Source of the DNA: Hymenobacter metallilatus
Lineage (GTDB): Bacteria; Bacteroidota; Bacteroidia; Cytophagales; Hymenobacteraceae
Assembly (NCBI RefSeq): GCF_003944705.1
Contig: NZ_RWIS01000018.1
Span: forward strand, 1 to 64,000
Direction of reading: 5' to 3'
DNA: 64,000 nt
The notes beneath the pieces were generated by a model. It did no database searches and had not been told where the DNA came from. It saw only the letters and a program-made list of their open reading frames with translations. Made by a program: the position numbers and the translations under genes. Shown here piece by piece: positions 1-8,251 of this stretch. Every line of letters starts with the position of its first letter. Position 1 is the first letter of the stretch.

Positions 1-108
1 CCGCCTGGCAGTCTGCGGACCCGCCGCCGGAATGCGGGCTGGAGCGATAACTACCTGACCCAACTACTAACCCGCGCCCGCCAAAACGACCGTGCAACTG
101 CTCCTTAG
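1..108 (+). CDS. C-terminal end of an unidentified gene (partial)
   Basis: The first frame is open from the window edge to a TAG at 106-108 and would encode about 35 residues, ending in a polar Arg/Asn-rich tail. The other two forward frames are closed by stops within the first 60 bases. The piece is too short to identify. It could be the end of a gene lying to the left, or chance. Confidence 0.35.
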   Translation, partial: PPGSLRTRRRNAGWSDNYLTQLLTRARQNDRATAP

Positions 109-207
109 ATTTGATGCGTAAGCCCTGACTCAACCATGGTATTTGCTCTGCTGAAGTGAGCAAAAGTTATTTGCCCTACCTCTACTAGCAAGGACACTAT
201 TTTTCTC

Positions 208-360
208 ATGCCACGCCCTATTCTCCTTTATCGTTCTCTCTCCAGCAACCGTCTTAATAATCAAGAGGAATACTCTGACACAACGATAGTATAGACAACG
301 GGGCCTGTTGTATTTATAGGCGCAAATGGCGCAGGTAAAACTCGCCTCGGAGGCAGTCAG
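208..360 (+). pseudogene. Remnant of an AAA-family ATPase N-terminus (Walker A)
   Basis: An ATG at 208 opens a frame that hits TAG at 292-294. The same frame then continues with GPVVFIGANGAGKTRLG (about 301-351), a textbook Walker A region of OLD/RecF/SMC-like AAA ATPases, where it normally lies about 25-35 residues from the start. No further ATPase motif follows: the reading runs into the glnN terminator. The in-frame stop and missing remainder suggest a decayed, truncated gene. The identity beyond P-loop ATPase cannot be told. Confidence 0.45.
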
Positions 361-376
361 CAGAAAGCAGGGACAA

Positions 377-408
377 AAAAAAGCCGTCCCCACCCGGAAA
401 CGGCTTTT
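377..408 (-). terminator. Rho-independent terminator of glnN
   Basis: Stem AAGCCGT (381-387) pairs with ACGGCTT (400-406). On the minus strand it is followed by a run of eight T. It lies about 60 bases after the glnN stop. Confidence 0.75.
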
Positions 409-467
409 CTGAAATCGTGGCGCGGAGAAAATTCCCACCCAACTCCGGCCCGATTCTGACCTCGGAC

Positions 468-2657
468 TTAGTGCCGGAACAACAGTTCGCGGTACTTTAC
501 CAAGGGCCAGTCCTCATCGGCCACCATCAGCTCCAGCTTGTCCACGGAGCGGCGGATGGTGTCGAAATGTGATTTAACGGTGTCGCAGTAGGCAACAGCC
601 CGCTCGCGCGTATCGTCTAGTTTGTTGGCCACTTTACGAGCATTGATCATCTCATCTACCTGCGTTTTAATGGTAGTGATGTGCCGGGAAATAGCTTTGA
701 TCGTATCCAGCGTTACCACCGTATTCTCGTCGTCGAGGCCTAGCTCCCGCAGGCCACGCACGTTGGTGATAAGCTTGGTTTGGTAGGCAACCGCCGTGGG
801 AATAATGTGGTTCACAGCCAGGTCGCCCATCACGCGGCTTTCAATCTGGATTTTCTTGATGTAGTCTTCCAGCAATATCTCGTGGCGGGCATGCAGCTCC
901 ACGTGGGAGAAAATGCCATGCCGCTCAAACAAGGAAGCGGCATCGGCCTGGATGATGGCATCCAGCGCCTGGGGGGTGGTTGGCACGTTGGAAAGGCCGC
1001 GGGCGGCAGCTTCTTCCTTCCACTCATCCGAGTAGCCATTGCCTTCGAAGCGGATGTTCTTGGAGCTGATAACGTACTCGCGGAGCACATCAACAATAGC
1101 CACTTCCTTCTTTTTACCCTGCTCAATGAGCTTGTCCACCGACTTTTTGAAGTCGATGAGCTGCTCGGCCACAATGGCGTTGAGCGTGGTCATAGCCGAG
1201 GAGGAGTTGGCCGAGGAGCCTACCGCGCGGAACTCGAACTTGTTGCCGGTGAAGGCAAAAGGCGAGGTACGGTTCCGGTCGGTGTTATCGAGCAGGATGG
1301 CCGGTATTTTATCGATACCAAGCTTGAGGTAGATATTGTCGCCTTTATCCAAGGGCACTTTGGCCGTGCGCTCCAACTCATCCAGCACCGAGTCCAGCAT
1401 GGACCCCACGAACACCGACATGATGGCCGGGGGAGCTTCGTTAGCCCCCAGGCGGTGGTCGTTGCTGGCCGAGGCAATGCTGGAACGCAGCAGGTCGGCG
1501 TAGCGGTGCACGGCCTTAATAGTGGTGATGAAGAACGCCAGGAACTGGAGGTTTTCCTTGGGACGACGACCGGGAGCCAGCAGGTTTACGCCGGTGTCGG
1601 TGCTCATGGCCCAGTTGTTATGCTTGCCTGAACCGTTTACGCCGGCAAACGGCTTCTCGTGCAGCAGCACTTTGAAATTGTGCTTATCGGCCACGCGCTC
1701 CATGATGTCCATGAGCAGCTGGTTGTGGTCGACGGCCAGATTGGCATCTTCAAAGGTAGGAGCACACTCGAACTGGTGGGGTGCTACTTCGTTGTGCCGG
1801 GTACGCAGCGGAATGCCCAGCTTGTTGGCTTCTTCCTCAAACTCCAACATGTAGGCATGCACCCGGGCCGGAATGGAGCCAAAATAATGGTCTTCCAGCT
1901 GCTGGCCTTTGGCCGGGGCGTGGCCAAACAACGTACGGCCGGTCATTACCAGATCGGGGCGGGCAGCGTACAGGGCCCGGTCAACGAGGAAATACTCCTG
2001 CTCAATGCCCAGGGTAGTGTGTACGCGCTGTACATCTTTATCGAAGTATTGGCACACATCCACGGCCGCTTTCTCAAGAGAGGCCAGCGACTTCAGCAGG
2101 GGGGCTTTATAGTCAAGGGCTTCGCCGGTGTAGGCTACGAAGATGGTGGGGATGCACAAGGTTTTGGCCCCGGCCGTTTCGATGATAAAGGCGGGCGAAG
2201 TAGGGTCCCAGGCGGTATAGCCGCGCGCCTCGAAGGTGTTGCGGATGCCGCCGTTGGGGAAGGAAGAAGCATCGGGTTCCTGCTGCACCAGGGCCGAGCC
2301 CTTGAAATTCTCAATGGGCCGACCATCGGAATTAAGGTCAAAGAAGGAATCGTGCTTTTCGGCGGTAGCCCCGGTGAGAGGCTGAAACCAGTGCGTGTAG
2401 TGGGTGGCTCCCTTGGCCATGGCCCAGGTTTTCATGGCCGAAGCTACGGCGTCGGCCACGCTACGCTCCACCGGGGAGCCTTGTTTGATGGCAGCTTGGA
2501 GCTTCTTGAAGTATTCGCCGGGCATGGTGGCGCGCATGGCGTCGAGGTTGAACACGTTCTTGCCGAACGTTTCGGAACGACGCTCACCGGCAATGGTGAC
2601 GGCCAGCGGCTGGCGCTGATCAACTAGTTCGAGAGCTTTGAAGCGAAGAATTGCCAT
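468..2657 (-). CDS. glnN: Glutamine synthetase type III (GSIII)
   Basis: Encodes a 729-residue glutamine synthetase, the ATP-dependent condensation of glutamate and ammonia to glutamine in the cytoplasm. The length is typical of the dodecameric GSIII class and much longer than GSI or GSII. The GSIII signatures are visible: an N-terminal specific domain with THWFQPLTG (about residue 87), the substrate block with GIEQEYFLVD (about 217), RHNEVAPHQFE (about 287), the ATP-site NGSGKHNNW (about 342) and NDHRLGANEAPP. The ATG at 2657 lies 41 bases below a TACCTTTG promoter. It is a single-gene unit with a terminator downstream. Confidence 0.97.
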   Translation of the reverse strand: MAILRFKALELVDQRQPLAVTIAGERRSETFGKNVFNLDAMRATMPGEYFKKLQAAIKQGSPVERSVADAVASAMKTWAMAKGATHYTHWFQPLTGATAEKHDSFFDLNSDGRPIENFKGSALVQQEPDASSFPNGGIRNTFEARGYTAWDPTSPAFIIETAGAKTLCIPTIFVAYTGEALDYKAPLLKSLASLEKAAVDVCQYFDKDVQRVHTTLGIEQEYFLVDRALYAARPDLVMTGRTLFGHAPAKGQQLEDHYFGSIPARVHAYMLEFEEEANKLGIPLRTRHNEVAPHQFECAPTFEDANLAVDHNQLLMDIMERVADKHNFKVLLHEKPFAGVNGSGKHNNWAMSTDTGVNLLAPGRRPKENLQFLAFFITTIKAVHRYADLLRSSIASASNDHRLGANEAPPAIMSVFVGSMLDSVLDELERTAKVPLDKGDNIYLKLGIDKIPAILLDNTDRNRTSPFAFTGNKFEFRAVGSSANSSSAMTTLNAIVAEQLIDFKKSVDKLIEQGKKKEVAIVDVLREYVISSKNIRFEGNGYSDEWKEEAAARGLSNVPTTPQALDAIIQADAASLFERHGIFSHVELHARHEILLEDYIKKIQIESRVMGDLAVNHIIPTAVAYQTKLITNVRGLRELGLDDENTVVTLDTIKAISRHITTIKTQVDEMINARKVANKLDDTRERAVAYCDTVKSHFDTIRRSVDKLELMVADEDWPLVKYRELLFRH

Positions 2658-2697
2658 GCTAGTGGTAGGCCTGAGAGATATTTTAGGGTTTGTACAT

Positions 2698-2705
2698 CAA
2701 AGGTA
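2698..2705 (-). promoter_or_regulatory. Promoter -7 element of glnN
   Basis: Minus-strand TACCTTTG matches the Bacteroidota consensus TAnnTTTG. A TTG (complement of CAA at 2727-2729) lies 21 bases upstream as the -33 element. Confidence 0.65.
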
Positions 2706-2920
2706 CACGCAACAAATATGGTTTTGCAACAACACCCTAGTTTTTTCACCTCATTTTTCGACAAACGTATCTTTTTCATCCCTAACCCTGCTATTTTCCT
2801 ACCCTTTTGCGCTAACACGGTTCATAAATTCCGCTACTACCCTTCATTTACGCAGGCACAGGAGTAGCCACTGGCAATCCGCCTCTGCCTTACCGGCTGT
2901 TGCCGTTGCGGTAGGCCGCC

Positions 2921-2928
2921 TACCTTTG
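2921..2928 (+). promoter_or_regulatory. Promoter -7 element of the sulfatase gene
   Basis: TACCTTTG ends four bases before the GTG start at 2933, with a TTG about 18 bases upstream. The transcript should be leaderless or nearly so. Confidence 0.65.
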
Positions 2929-2932
2929 CGCC

Positions 2933-4789
2933 GTGAAAAACCGCTTTGCGTTTCAGCCCCGCTACTTCCTTTTTTGGCTGGCGTACTTTGTGGCGGCTAA
3001 GGCGGTCTTTCTGCTTTACCACGCCGCCCTTACGGCCACGCTCCCCCCCGGAGTAGTGGTCCAGGTTATTGGCTACGGCCTGCGTCTGGATGCATCGGCT
3101 ACTGCTTACCTGTGTATAGTTCCTTTTCTGCTGTTTACGCTGGGCAGTCTGGTAGGCCCCCGGTTTCCGCTGGAGCGGCTGCTACGTTTTTTTACGGCAG
3201 TGGCCGGCACGGTGGTAGCAGCCCTTACCACCGCCGACCTGGAGCTGTATCGGGCCTGGGGTTTTCGGCTCGATGCGACGCCCCTGCAATACCTGAGCAG
3301 CCCGCAGGAAGCCGCCGCCTCGGCGGGCAGCGCCCCCGTGGCTGTGCTGCTGGCGCTGTTTGCGGGGTTGCTGGGACTGGGCTGGTTCCTCTATACAGGA
3401 GTAGTGGGCCGTCTGCCTGCACTGCCCGCCGGATTTGGGAGGGGCCGGGCGGCGCTGGCGGGTCTGCTATACTTACTGCTGCTGGTAGTGCCGTTGCGCG
3501 GCGGTCTGCAGCAGATTCCGGTAAACCAGAGCGACGTCTATTTTTCCAGTGTGCCCTTTGCCAACCACGCAGCGGTAAATGTGCCCTGGAACGTGGCAAA
3601 CTCCATCTTTCTGCAGAACGCCGGCCCCAACCCCTACCAGTTCATGGCCGACTCGGCTGCCCGGCGACTGGTGCAGCCTCTCTACACTACCCGGCCTGAT
3701 ACCACCATCCTGCTGCGCACCCCCCGCCCCAATGTGCTTTTCCTCATTCTGGAGAGCTTTACGGGCAAGCTAGTGGGCCACCTGGGCGGGGAGGCGGGCG
3801 TAACCCCCACCCTCGATAGCCTGGCCCGCACCGATGTGTCGTTCCGGAGCCTGTATGCGGCCGGCGACCGAAGCCAGAAGGGCCTGGTGGCTTTACTTTC
3901 GGGCTACCCCAACCAGCCGGCAACATCTATTATTAAGTATCCGCGCAAAACTGAGCGGCTGCCCCACTTGGCCCGGGTGCTGCACGGGCAGGGCTACAGC
4001 ACAGCCTATTACCACGGTGGGGAGCTGGCCTTTGCCAACATGAAAAGCTATCTGGTAACGGCCGGCTACGAGCAACTGACGGAGCGCGCCGACTTTGCTC
4101 CCCGGGACCAGAACTCGAAGTGGGGCGCCCACGACCACGTGCTGCTGCACCGGATGCTGCAGGAGTTGCCCCGGCAGCGGCAGCCATTTTTCGTCACGGC
4201 CTTCACCCTTAGTAGCCACGAGCCTTTTGATGTGCCTATGCGTCCCCGCTTCGCCGGCACGGATGAGGCCAGCCAGTTCCGCAACTCCGTGTATTACACC
4301 GACCACGTAGTGGGCCGGTTTCTGGCCGAGGCCCGCCGGCAACCCTGGTGGGCCAACACGGTGGTAGTACTAGTGGCTGACCACGGCCACCCCCAACCCG
4401 GCGACACGCCCAACCACGCCCCCGCCAAATTCCGGATTCCGCTGCTGCTCACCGGCGGTGCCCTGCATCCGGCAGCCCGGGGCCGCCAGATCAGCACCTT
4501 CGGTAGTCAGACCGACGTAGCGGCCACCTTGCTGCACCAATTGCAGCTGCCCACCACCGCCTTTGCCTGGAGCCGCGACCTGCTGGCCCCCGCCCCGGCT
4601 GCCTGGCCCGGGGGCGCGGCCTACTACTGCTTCACGGATGGGTTTGGGGTAGTGACACCGGCCGGCGCGGTAACTTATGATAACGTGGCCCGGCAGGTAA
4701 TTGAGCGGGACGCCGGCGTACCGGATACGCAGCTCCGCTTCGGACAGGCGTACGAGCAGGCGTCGTTTGCCGATTTTTTGCGCAAGTGA
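2933..4789 (+). CDS. LTA-synthase-like membrane sulfatase/phosphotransferase
   Basis: A 618-residue inner-membrane protein with a GTG start. The N-terminal about 200 residues hold four to five hydrophobic segments. The C-terminal half is an extracytoplasmic sulfatase fold of the LtaS/MdoB/EptA type. Seen: the catalytic nucleophile Thr in LESFTGKLVG (about 278), the metal-site block VADHGHPQPGDTPNHAP (about 482-498) and the His-containing SSHEPFDVP. The family transfers phosphoglycerol or phosphoethanolamine to glycans or lipids. The substrate cannot be told from sequence; Bacteroidota lack lipoteichoic acid, so an envelope glycan or lipid is likely. Confidence 0.88.
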   Translation: MKNRFAFQPRYFLFWLAYFVAAKAVFLLYHAALTATLPPGVVVQVIGYGLRLDASATAYLCIVPFLLFTLGSLVGPRFPLERLLRFFTAVAGTVVAALTTADLELYRAWGFRLDATPLQYLSSPQEAAASAGSAPVAVLLALFAGLLGLGWFLYTGVVGRLPALPAGFGRGRAALAGLLYLLLLVVPLRGGLQQIPVNQSDVYFSSVPFANHAAVNVPWNVANSIFLQNAGPNPYQFMADSAARRLVQPLYTTRPDTTILLRTPRPNVLFLILESFTGKLVGHLGGEAGVTPTLDSLARTDVSFRSLYAAGDRSQKGLVALLSGYPNQPATSIIKYPRKTERLPHLARVLHGQGYSTAYYHGGELAFANMKSYLVTAGYEQLTERADFAPRDQNSKWGAHDHVLLHRMLQELPRQRQPFFVTAFTLSSHEPFDVPMRPRFAGTDEASQFRNSVYYTDHVVGRFLAEARRQPWWANTVVVLVADHGHPQPGDTPNHAPAKFRIPLLLTGGALHPAARGRQISTFGSQTDVAATLLHQLQLPTTAFAWSRDLLAPAPAAWPGGAAYYCFTDGFGVVTPAGAVTYDNVARQVIERDAGVPDTQLRFGQAYEQASFADFLRK

Positions 4790-4856
4790 GAAAACTCGCT
4801 AAGCTCTACCTGCTGTGAATGGTTGTTTTACATTTTAGCGTCCTACTCCCGCTACC

Positions 4857-5255
4857 ATGAGTGCTCCCCACCCCGAACTGCTGTTCGTATACAACGCCGA
4901 TGCGGGGCTGCTCAACGGCGTACTGGATACGTTGCACAAAACTTTTGCGCCGGCTACGTATGCCTGCTCCCTGTGCGCCGTCACGTACGGGGCAGCCAGT
5001 ATGCGGCCCCAGTGGCGGGCGTTTCTGGAGCAGCTGCCGGCCCGTGTGGAGTTCCTGCACCGCGACGAGCTGGCCCGGCAGTACCCCGCGCTGCAAGACA
5101 CGACACTGCCGGCCGTGTTTCAACGCGCAGCACCAACGGAATCCTGGCAGGTATTTATATCAGCGGCTCAGCTCAGGCCACTCGATTTGCCGGGACTGAT
5201 GCAGGCCGTAGAGACTAGGCTGCGGGAAACCAACCAGCCGGTCAGGGGGTTGTAG
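4857..5255 (+). CDS. Conserved hypothetical protein with CxxC-like pair
   Basis: A 132-residue soluble protein beginning LLFVYNADAGLLNGVLDTLH and carrying ACSLCAVTYG (about residues 36-45), which suggests a metal- or thiol-active site. I recognise it as a conserved hypothetical of environmental bacteria with no assigned function. A weak promoter-like TACATTTT lies at 4829-4836. The gene stands alone between the sulfatase and mtaB. Confidence 0.7.
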   Translation: MSAPHPELLFVYNADAGLLNGVLDTLHKTFAPATYACSLCAVTYGAASMRPQWRAFLEQLPARVEFLHRDELARQYPALQDTTLPAVFQRAAPTESWQVFISAAQLRPLDLPGLMQAVETRLRETNQPVRGL

Positions 5256-5291
5256 CTCCTGCTGCATACCGGAAACCTCCAACTTCCGCCG

Positions 5292-5299
5292 TATCTTTG
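5292..5299 (+). promoter_or_regulatory. Promoter -7 element of mtaB
   Basis: TATCTTTG lies 11 bases before the ATG at 5311. Confidence 0.65.
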
Positions 5300-5310
5300 C
5301 GGCCTTGTTT

Positions 5311-6657
5311 ATGGAAATGGAACCCAGAAAAGTCGCCTTTTATACGTTGGGCTGCAAGCTCAACTTCTCCGAAACCTCAGCCATTGGCCGGCAGTTTGAG
5401 GAGCATGGCTTCGTAAAGGCGGACTTCGAGGATGCCGCCGATATCTACGTTATCAATACGTGTTCTGTGACGGACCACGCTGACCGCAAGTGCCGGAAGG
5501 TGGTGAAGGAGGCCCTTAAGCATAACCCGGAGGCCTTTGTGGCCATTGTGGGCTGCTACGCTCAGCTCAAGCCCCAGGAAATTGCCGGAATTCCGGGGGT
5601 ACATGCCGTGCTGGGTGCAGCCGAGAAATTTCAGCTGGTTGAAACGCTGGCCGGCTTTCAAAAGCCGGCGGCCGGGCAGCCAGGCCAGGTTTTTGCCTCC
5701 CCTATTTCCGCCGCCACCGAATTTCATGCCGCCCATAGCTACGGCGACCGGACCCGCACTTTTCTGAAAGTACAGGACGGCTGCGACTATAGCTGCTCGT
5801 TCTGTACCATTCCGCTGGCCCGGGGCAAGAGCCGCTCTGGCTCGGTGCAGAGCGTGGTGGAGCGCGTGCAGAAGCTGGCCGCAACCGGCGTGAAGGAGAT
5901 TGTGCTGACGGGCGTGAACCTCGGCGACTTTGGCCTGCAGGGCCCCGAGCGGGAGCGGAAGGAAACCTTCTTCGACCTGGTGCGGGCCCTGGATGAGGTG
6001 GAGGGCATTGAGCGGTTCCGCATCAGCAGCTGCGAGCCGAACCTGCTGTCCGACGAGATTATCCGGTTTGTGGCGCAGTCGAAGCGGTTTATGCCTCACT
6101 TCCACATTCCGTTGCAGTCGGGTTCCAATAAGATTCTGGGGTTGATGCGCCGCCGCTACCGCCGCGAGCTGTACGTGGAACGGGTACAGCTCATTAAGGA
6201 GGTCATGCCCCATGCCTGCATTGGGGTGGATGTTATTGTGGGATTTCCCGGCGAGACGGAGGCCGATTTTCTGGAAACCTACCAGTTTCTCAACGAGTTG
6301 AACGTAAGCTACCTGCACGTATTCCCGTACTCGGAGCGCGAAAACACACTGGCACCTACCCTGCCCGGCCGGGTGCAGGACCGCCACCGCCACGAGCGCA
6401 CCACCCAACTCCGTAGCCTTTCGGAGAAGAAGAAGCGCCATTTCTACGAGCAGCATACCGGCCAGGAAGCGCAGGTGCTCTTTGAAGACGACGTAACTAA
6501 TGGGCAAATGGAAGGCTTTACCCCCAACTACATTCGGGTGACGGCTAAATACGACCCACTGCTGGTAGGTGAGATGAAGCGCTTACGCCTTACGGCTGTG
6601 AACCCGCAGAACCTGATGGAAGCTGAAGAAATAGGAATAGAAGTTTTTCACCACTAA
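5311..6657 (+). CDS. mtaB: tRNA t6A37 methylthiotransferase MtaB
   Basis: Radical SAM methylthiotransferase that converts t6A37 to ms2t6A37 in ANN-decoding tRNAs. Order of domains: UPF0004 with the first cluster cysteines in TLGCKLNFSE, NTCSVTDHAD and GCYAQLKP; radical SAM domain with CDYSCSFC (about residues 157-164); C-terminal TRAM-like region. The TLGCKLN signature separates MtaB from MiaB (YGCQMN), which is encoded at 24218. The start is ATG 5311, just after the promoter; a TTG six bases earlier is in frame and a second ATG at 5317 is also possible. Confidence 0.95.
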   Translation: MEMEPRKVAFYTLGCKLNFSETSAIGRQFEEHGFVKADFEDAADIYVINTCSVTDHADRKCRKVVKEALKHNPEAFVAIVGCYAQLKPQEIAGIPGVHAVLGAAEKFQLVETLAGFQKPAAGQPGQVFASPISAATEFHAAHSYGDRTRTFLKVQDGCDYSCSFCTIPLARGKSRSGSVQSVVERVQKLAATGVKEIVLTGVNLGDFGLQGPERERKETFFDLVRALDEVEGIERFRISSCEPNLLSDEIIRFVAQSKRFMPHFHIPLQSGSNKILGLMRRRYRRELYVERVQLIKEVMPHACIGVDVIVGFPGETEADFLETYQFLNELNVSYLHVFPYSERENTLAPTLPGRVQDRHRHERTTQLRSLSEKKKRHFYEQHTGQEAQVLFEDDVTNGQMEGFTPNYIRVTAKYDPLLVGEMKRLRLTAVNPQNLMEAEEIGIEVFHH

Positions 6658-6672
6658 CGTGCGCAGTAATTA

Positions 6673-6719
6673 CAAATGAGAAAGGCGTGGATTTTAGCAA
6701 TCCACGCCTTTCTCATTTG
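6673..6719. terminator. Bidirectional terminator between mtaB and the XRE gene
   Basis: A 21-bp perfect inverted repeat (6673-6693 and 6699-6719) around a five-base loop, between convergent genes. Confidence 0.8.
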
Positions 6720-6731
6720 AATAAAAAATAA

Positions 6732-7355
6732 TTACAACGTTTTACGCTGCATTAAATCCATCATTTGCTGCATAAGGCGCTGCTGCTCCTGCAGGTGCTG
6801 GTTGCGGAGTTCGGCCAGGGCCAGCTGGTGGGCCATCTGTTGGGTATACAGGGCCGTTTGCCAGGCAGCGGTATCCGCGGCGGGGCCCGCGCTGGGCACA
6901 ACTCCCTGCGGCTCTGACCGCACAGCTACGGAAACCGCCGGGGTTGCAGCCATAGTTGGGGTAACTGTGGGCGCTGGGGCTAGCTCGGGCGCTGCGGCTG
7001 GGGTAGCGGGAACCAGTGCAGGCGCAGGAGGCGGGGCTATTGTTTCGGCAGCTTCTGCGGCAACCGGCGCGGCAGCTGGCAGGGTGCGGCTTTCCTGCTC
7101 CGGGGCATTTGCAGGTTGCCGCTCGGCGGTCTGAAACATAGTGCCGTTACCCTGCATCAACCAGTCTTTTGATACATTTGGGTATACTTCAAATATCTTA
7201 CACAAAAGGTCAAATCCTGGCTTGTTTCGCTCTTCAACCAAATGTTGAATTACGGTAGCCGTCTTATCGAGCGAAATCGCAAATGCATTCTTGCTGACGC
7301 CCAAGTGCTGAATGAGCTGCGCAATGCGCTGACCTACGGTGAATGAATCTGCCAT
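6732..7355 (-). CDS. XRE-type helix-turn-helix regulator with Ala/Pro-rich linker
   Basis: Encodes 207 residues. An N-terminal lambda-repressor-like HTH (about 5-65: VGQRIAQLIQHLGVSKNAFA, then KDWLMQGNGTMF) is followed by about 90 residues of Ala/Pro/Val-rich low-complexity linker and a C-terminal Gln-rich coiled coil ending LMQQMMDLMQRKTL. This layout is common for stand-alone regulators of Bacteroidota. The target is unknown. The start at 7355 is chosen because it follows a promoter element and begins the HTH; an upstream ATG at 7388 would overlap the promoter. Confidence 0.85.
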   Translation of the reverse strand: MADSFTVGQRIAQLIQHLGVSKNAFAISLDKTATVIQHLVEERNKPGFDLLCKIFEVYPNVSKDWLMQGNGTMFQTAERQPANAPEQESRTLPAAAPVAAEAAETIAPPPAPALVPATPAAAPELAPAPTVTPTMAATPAVSVAVRSEPQGVVPSAGPAADTAAWQTALYTQQMAHQLALAELRNQHLQEQQRLMQQMMDLMQRKTL

Positions 7356-7377
7356 ACTATCCAAATGCTTATTTTTG

Positions 7378-7385
7378 CAAATGTA
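7378..7385 (-). promoter_or_regulatory. Promoter -7 element of the XRE regulator
   Basis: Minus-strand TACATTTG lies 22 bases before the ATG at 7355. Confidence 0.6.
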
Positions 7386-7389
7386 CAAA

Positions 7390-7978
7390 CAAACATCGAA
7401 TCTATTTTACCGACTATACTCACCCAGTCCGGAAATGGTGCAGGGATGCCGTCAGGCGTTTCCTTTTTCGCACCGCCTGCCGTTCAACCATCAGGCCGCT
7501 GAACTGCACTTCTCCAGCGCCGGCACATCGTTCCTCAATCAATTATGATGTAGTAAGCACTGAGGTTTTTTCAGAATATTCCGTTCAGTTTTATCGACGC
7601 TATCCATACCCACCCATTGCCTATGTATGGGTAGCAGTTGCTCTCCATTTTTCGTTTTCATGCCGGTATGGAGCCCTATGCTCATTTGCCCGGAAACCCA
7701 GCCACTCTCCTCTTACCCTACCCCAGCATGTTGCTTTACTGGCTGCCAGGCTGTGTGGACCATCATACAGAAAGACCATCCTTCTGAGCCTGCTAAGGAA
7801 TGATGGCCTTCTTCAGTCCATTTTGCCGACTGTCCGCACGCTTTAGTGCAGTTCAGCAGTATCCGCCTGACAGGCAACACGCCCCTTGTTCGTATCGGAG
7901 AGGAATATCCGTATCGGCTGGGCTGCTGCCATCAGAAGGCCAGTAGCTCCCAATGCGGCTGTGTGCTCCAGCCAGCCT
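7390..7978. other. Intergenic stretch without a recognisable gene
   Basis: About 590 bases upstream of the XRE gene. Open frames here (for example 7343-7846 forward) have Ser/Arg/Cys-rich compositions unlike real proteins. I see no RNA gene, repeat or insertion sequence. Confidence 0.5.
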
Positions 7979-8251
7979 CTAGTTGTCGAAGTAGCCCAGT
8001 TCGCTTAGCAACACGAGTGGCGCGGTGGCGTGTCGGGCCACCTGCTCTGCCAGCATCACCTGCCTACGCTGAGCGGCCGGGCAGATCAGGAGGAAGCGCC
8101 ATTCCAGTTTCGGAGCAAACAGTGCATACACCGGAAGACGCCCCTCAGCCGCGCGCCGCAAATGATGGTGCCAGACAGGGGCAACTTGGCAGTAGGAAAA
8201 CCCAGCGGCGTACCTTCCTCTCTCCTCCTTACTCGAACCGCAGGCTCTCAA
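7979..8251 (-). CDS. Possible small protein downstream of the ABC permease
   Basis: A 90-codon minus-strand frame whose second half (KLEWRFLLICPAAQRRQ to ELGYFDN) has plausible protein composition. A purine-rich GGAGGAGAGAGG stretch lies just after the permease stop. The only ATG before residue 65 is inside the permease gene, so a shorter product with another start is possible. No family is recognised. It could also be a decayed gene end. Confidence 0.3.
   Translation of the reverse strand: MRACGSSKEERGRYAAGFSYCQVAPVWHHHLRRAAEGRLPVYALFAPKLEWRFLLICPAAQRRQVMLAEQVARHATAPLVLLSELGYFDN

Noticed and set aside
1659..2627. Long forward open frame opposite glnN
   Set aside because: GSIII is unambiguous on the minus strand; the forward frame has no recognisable features.
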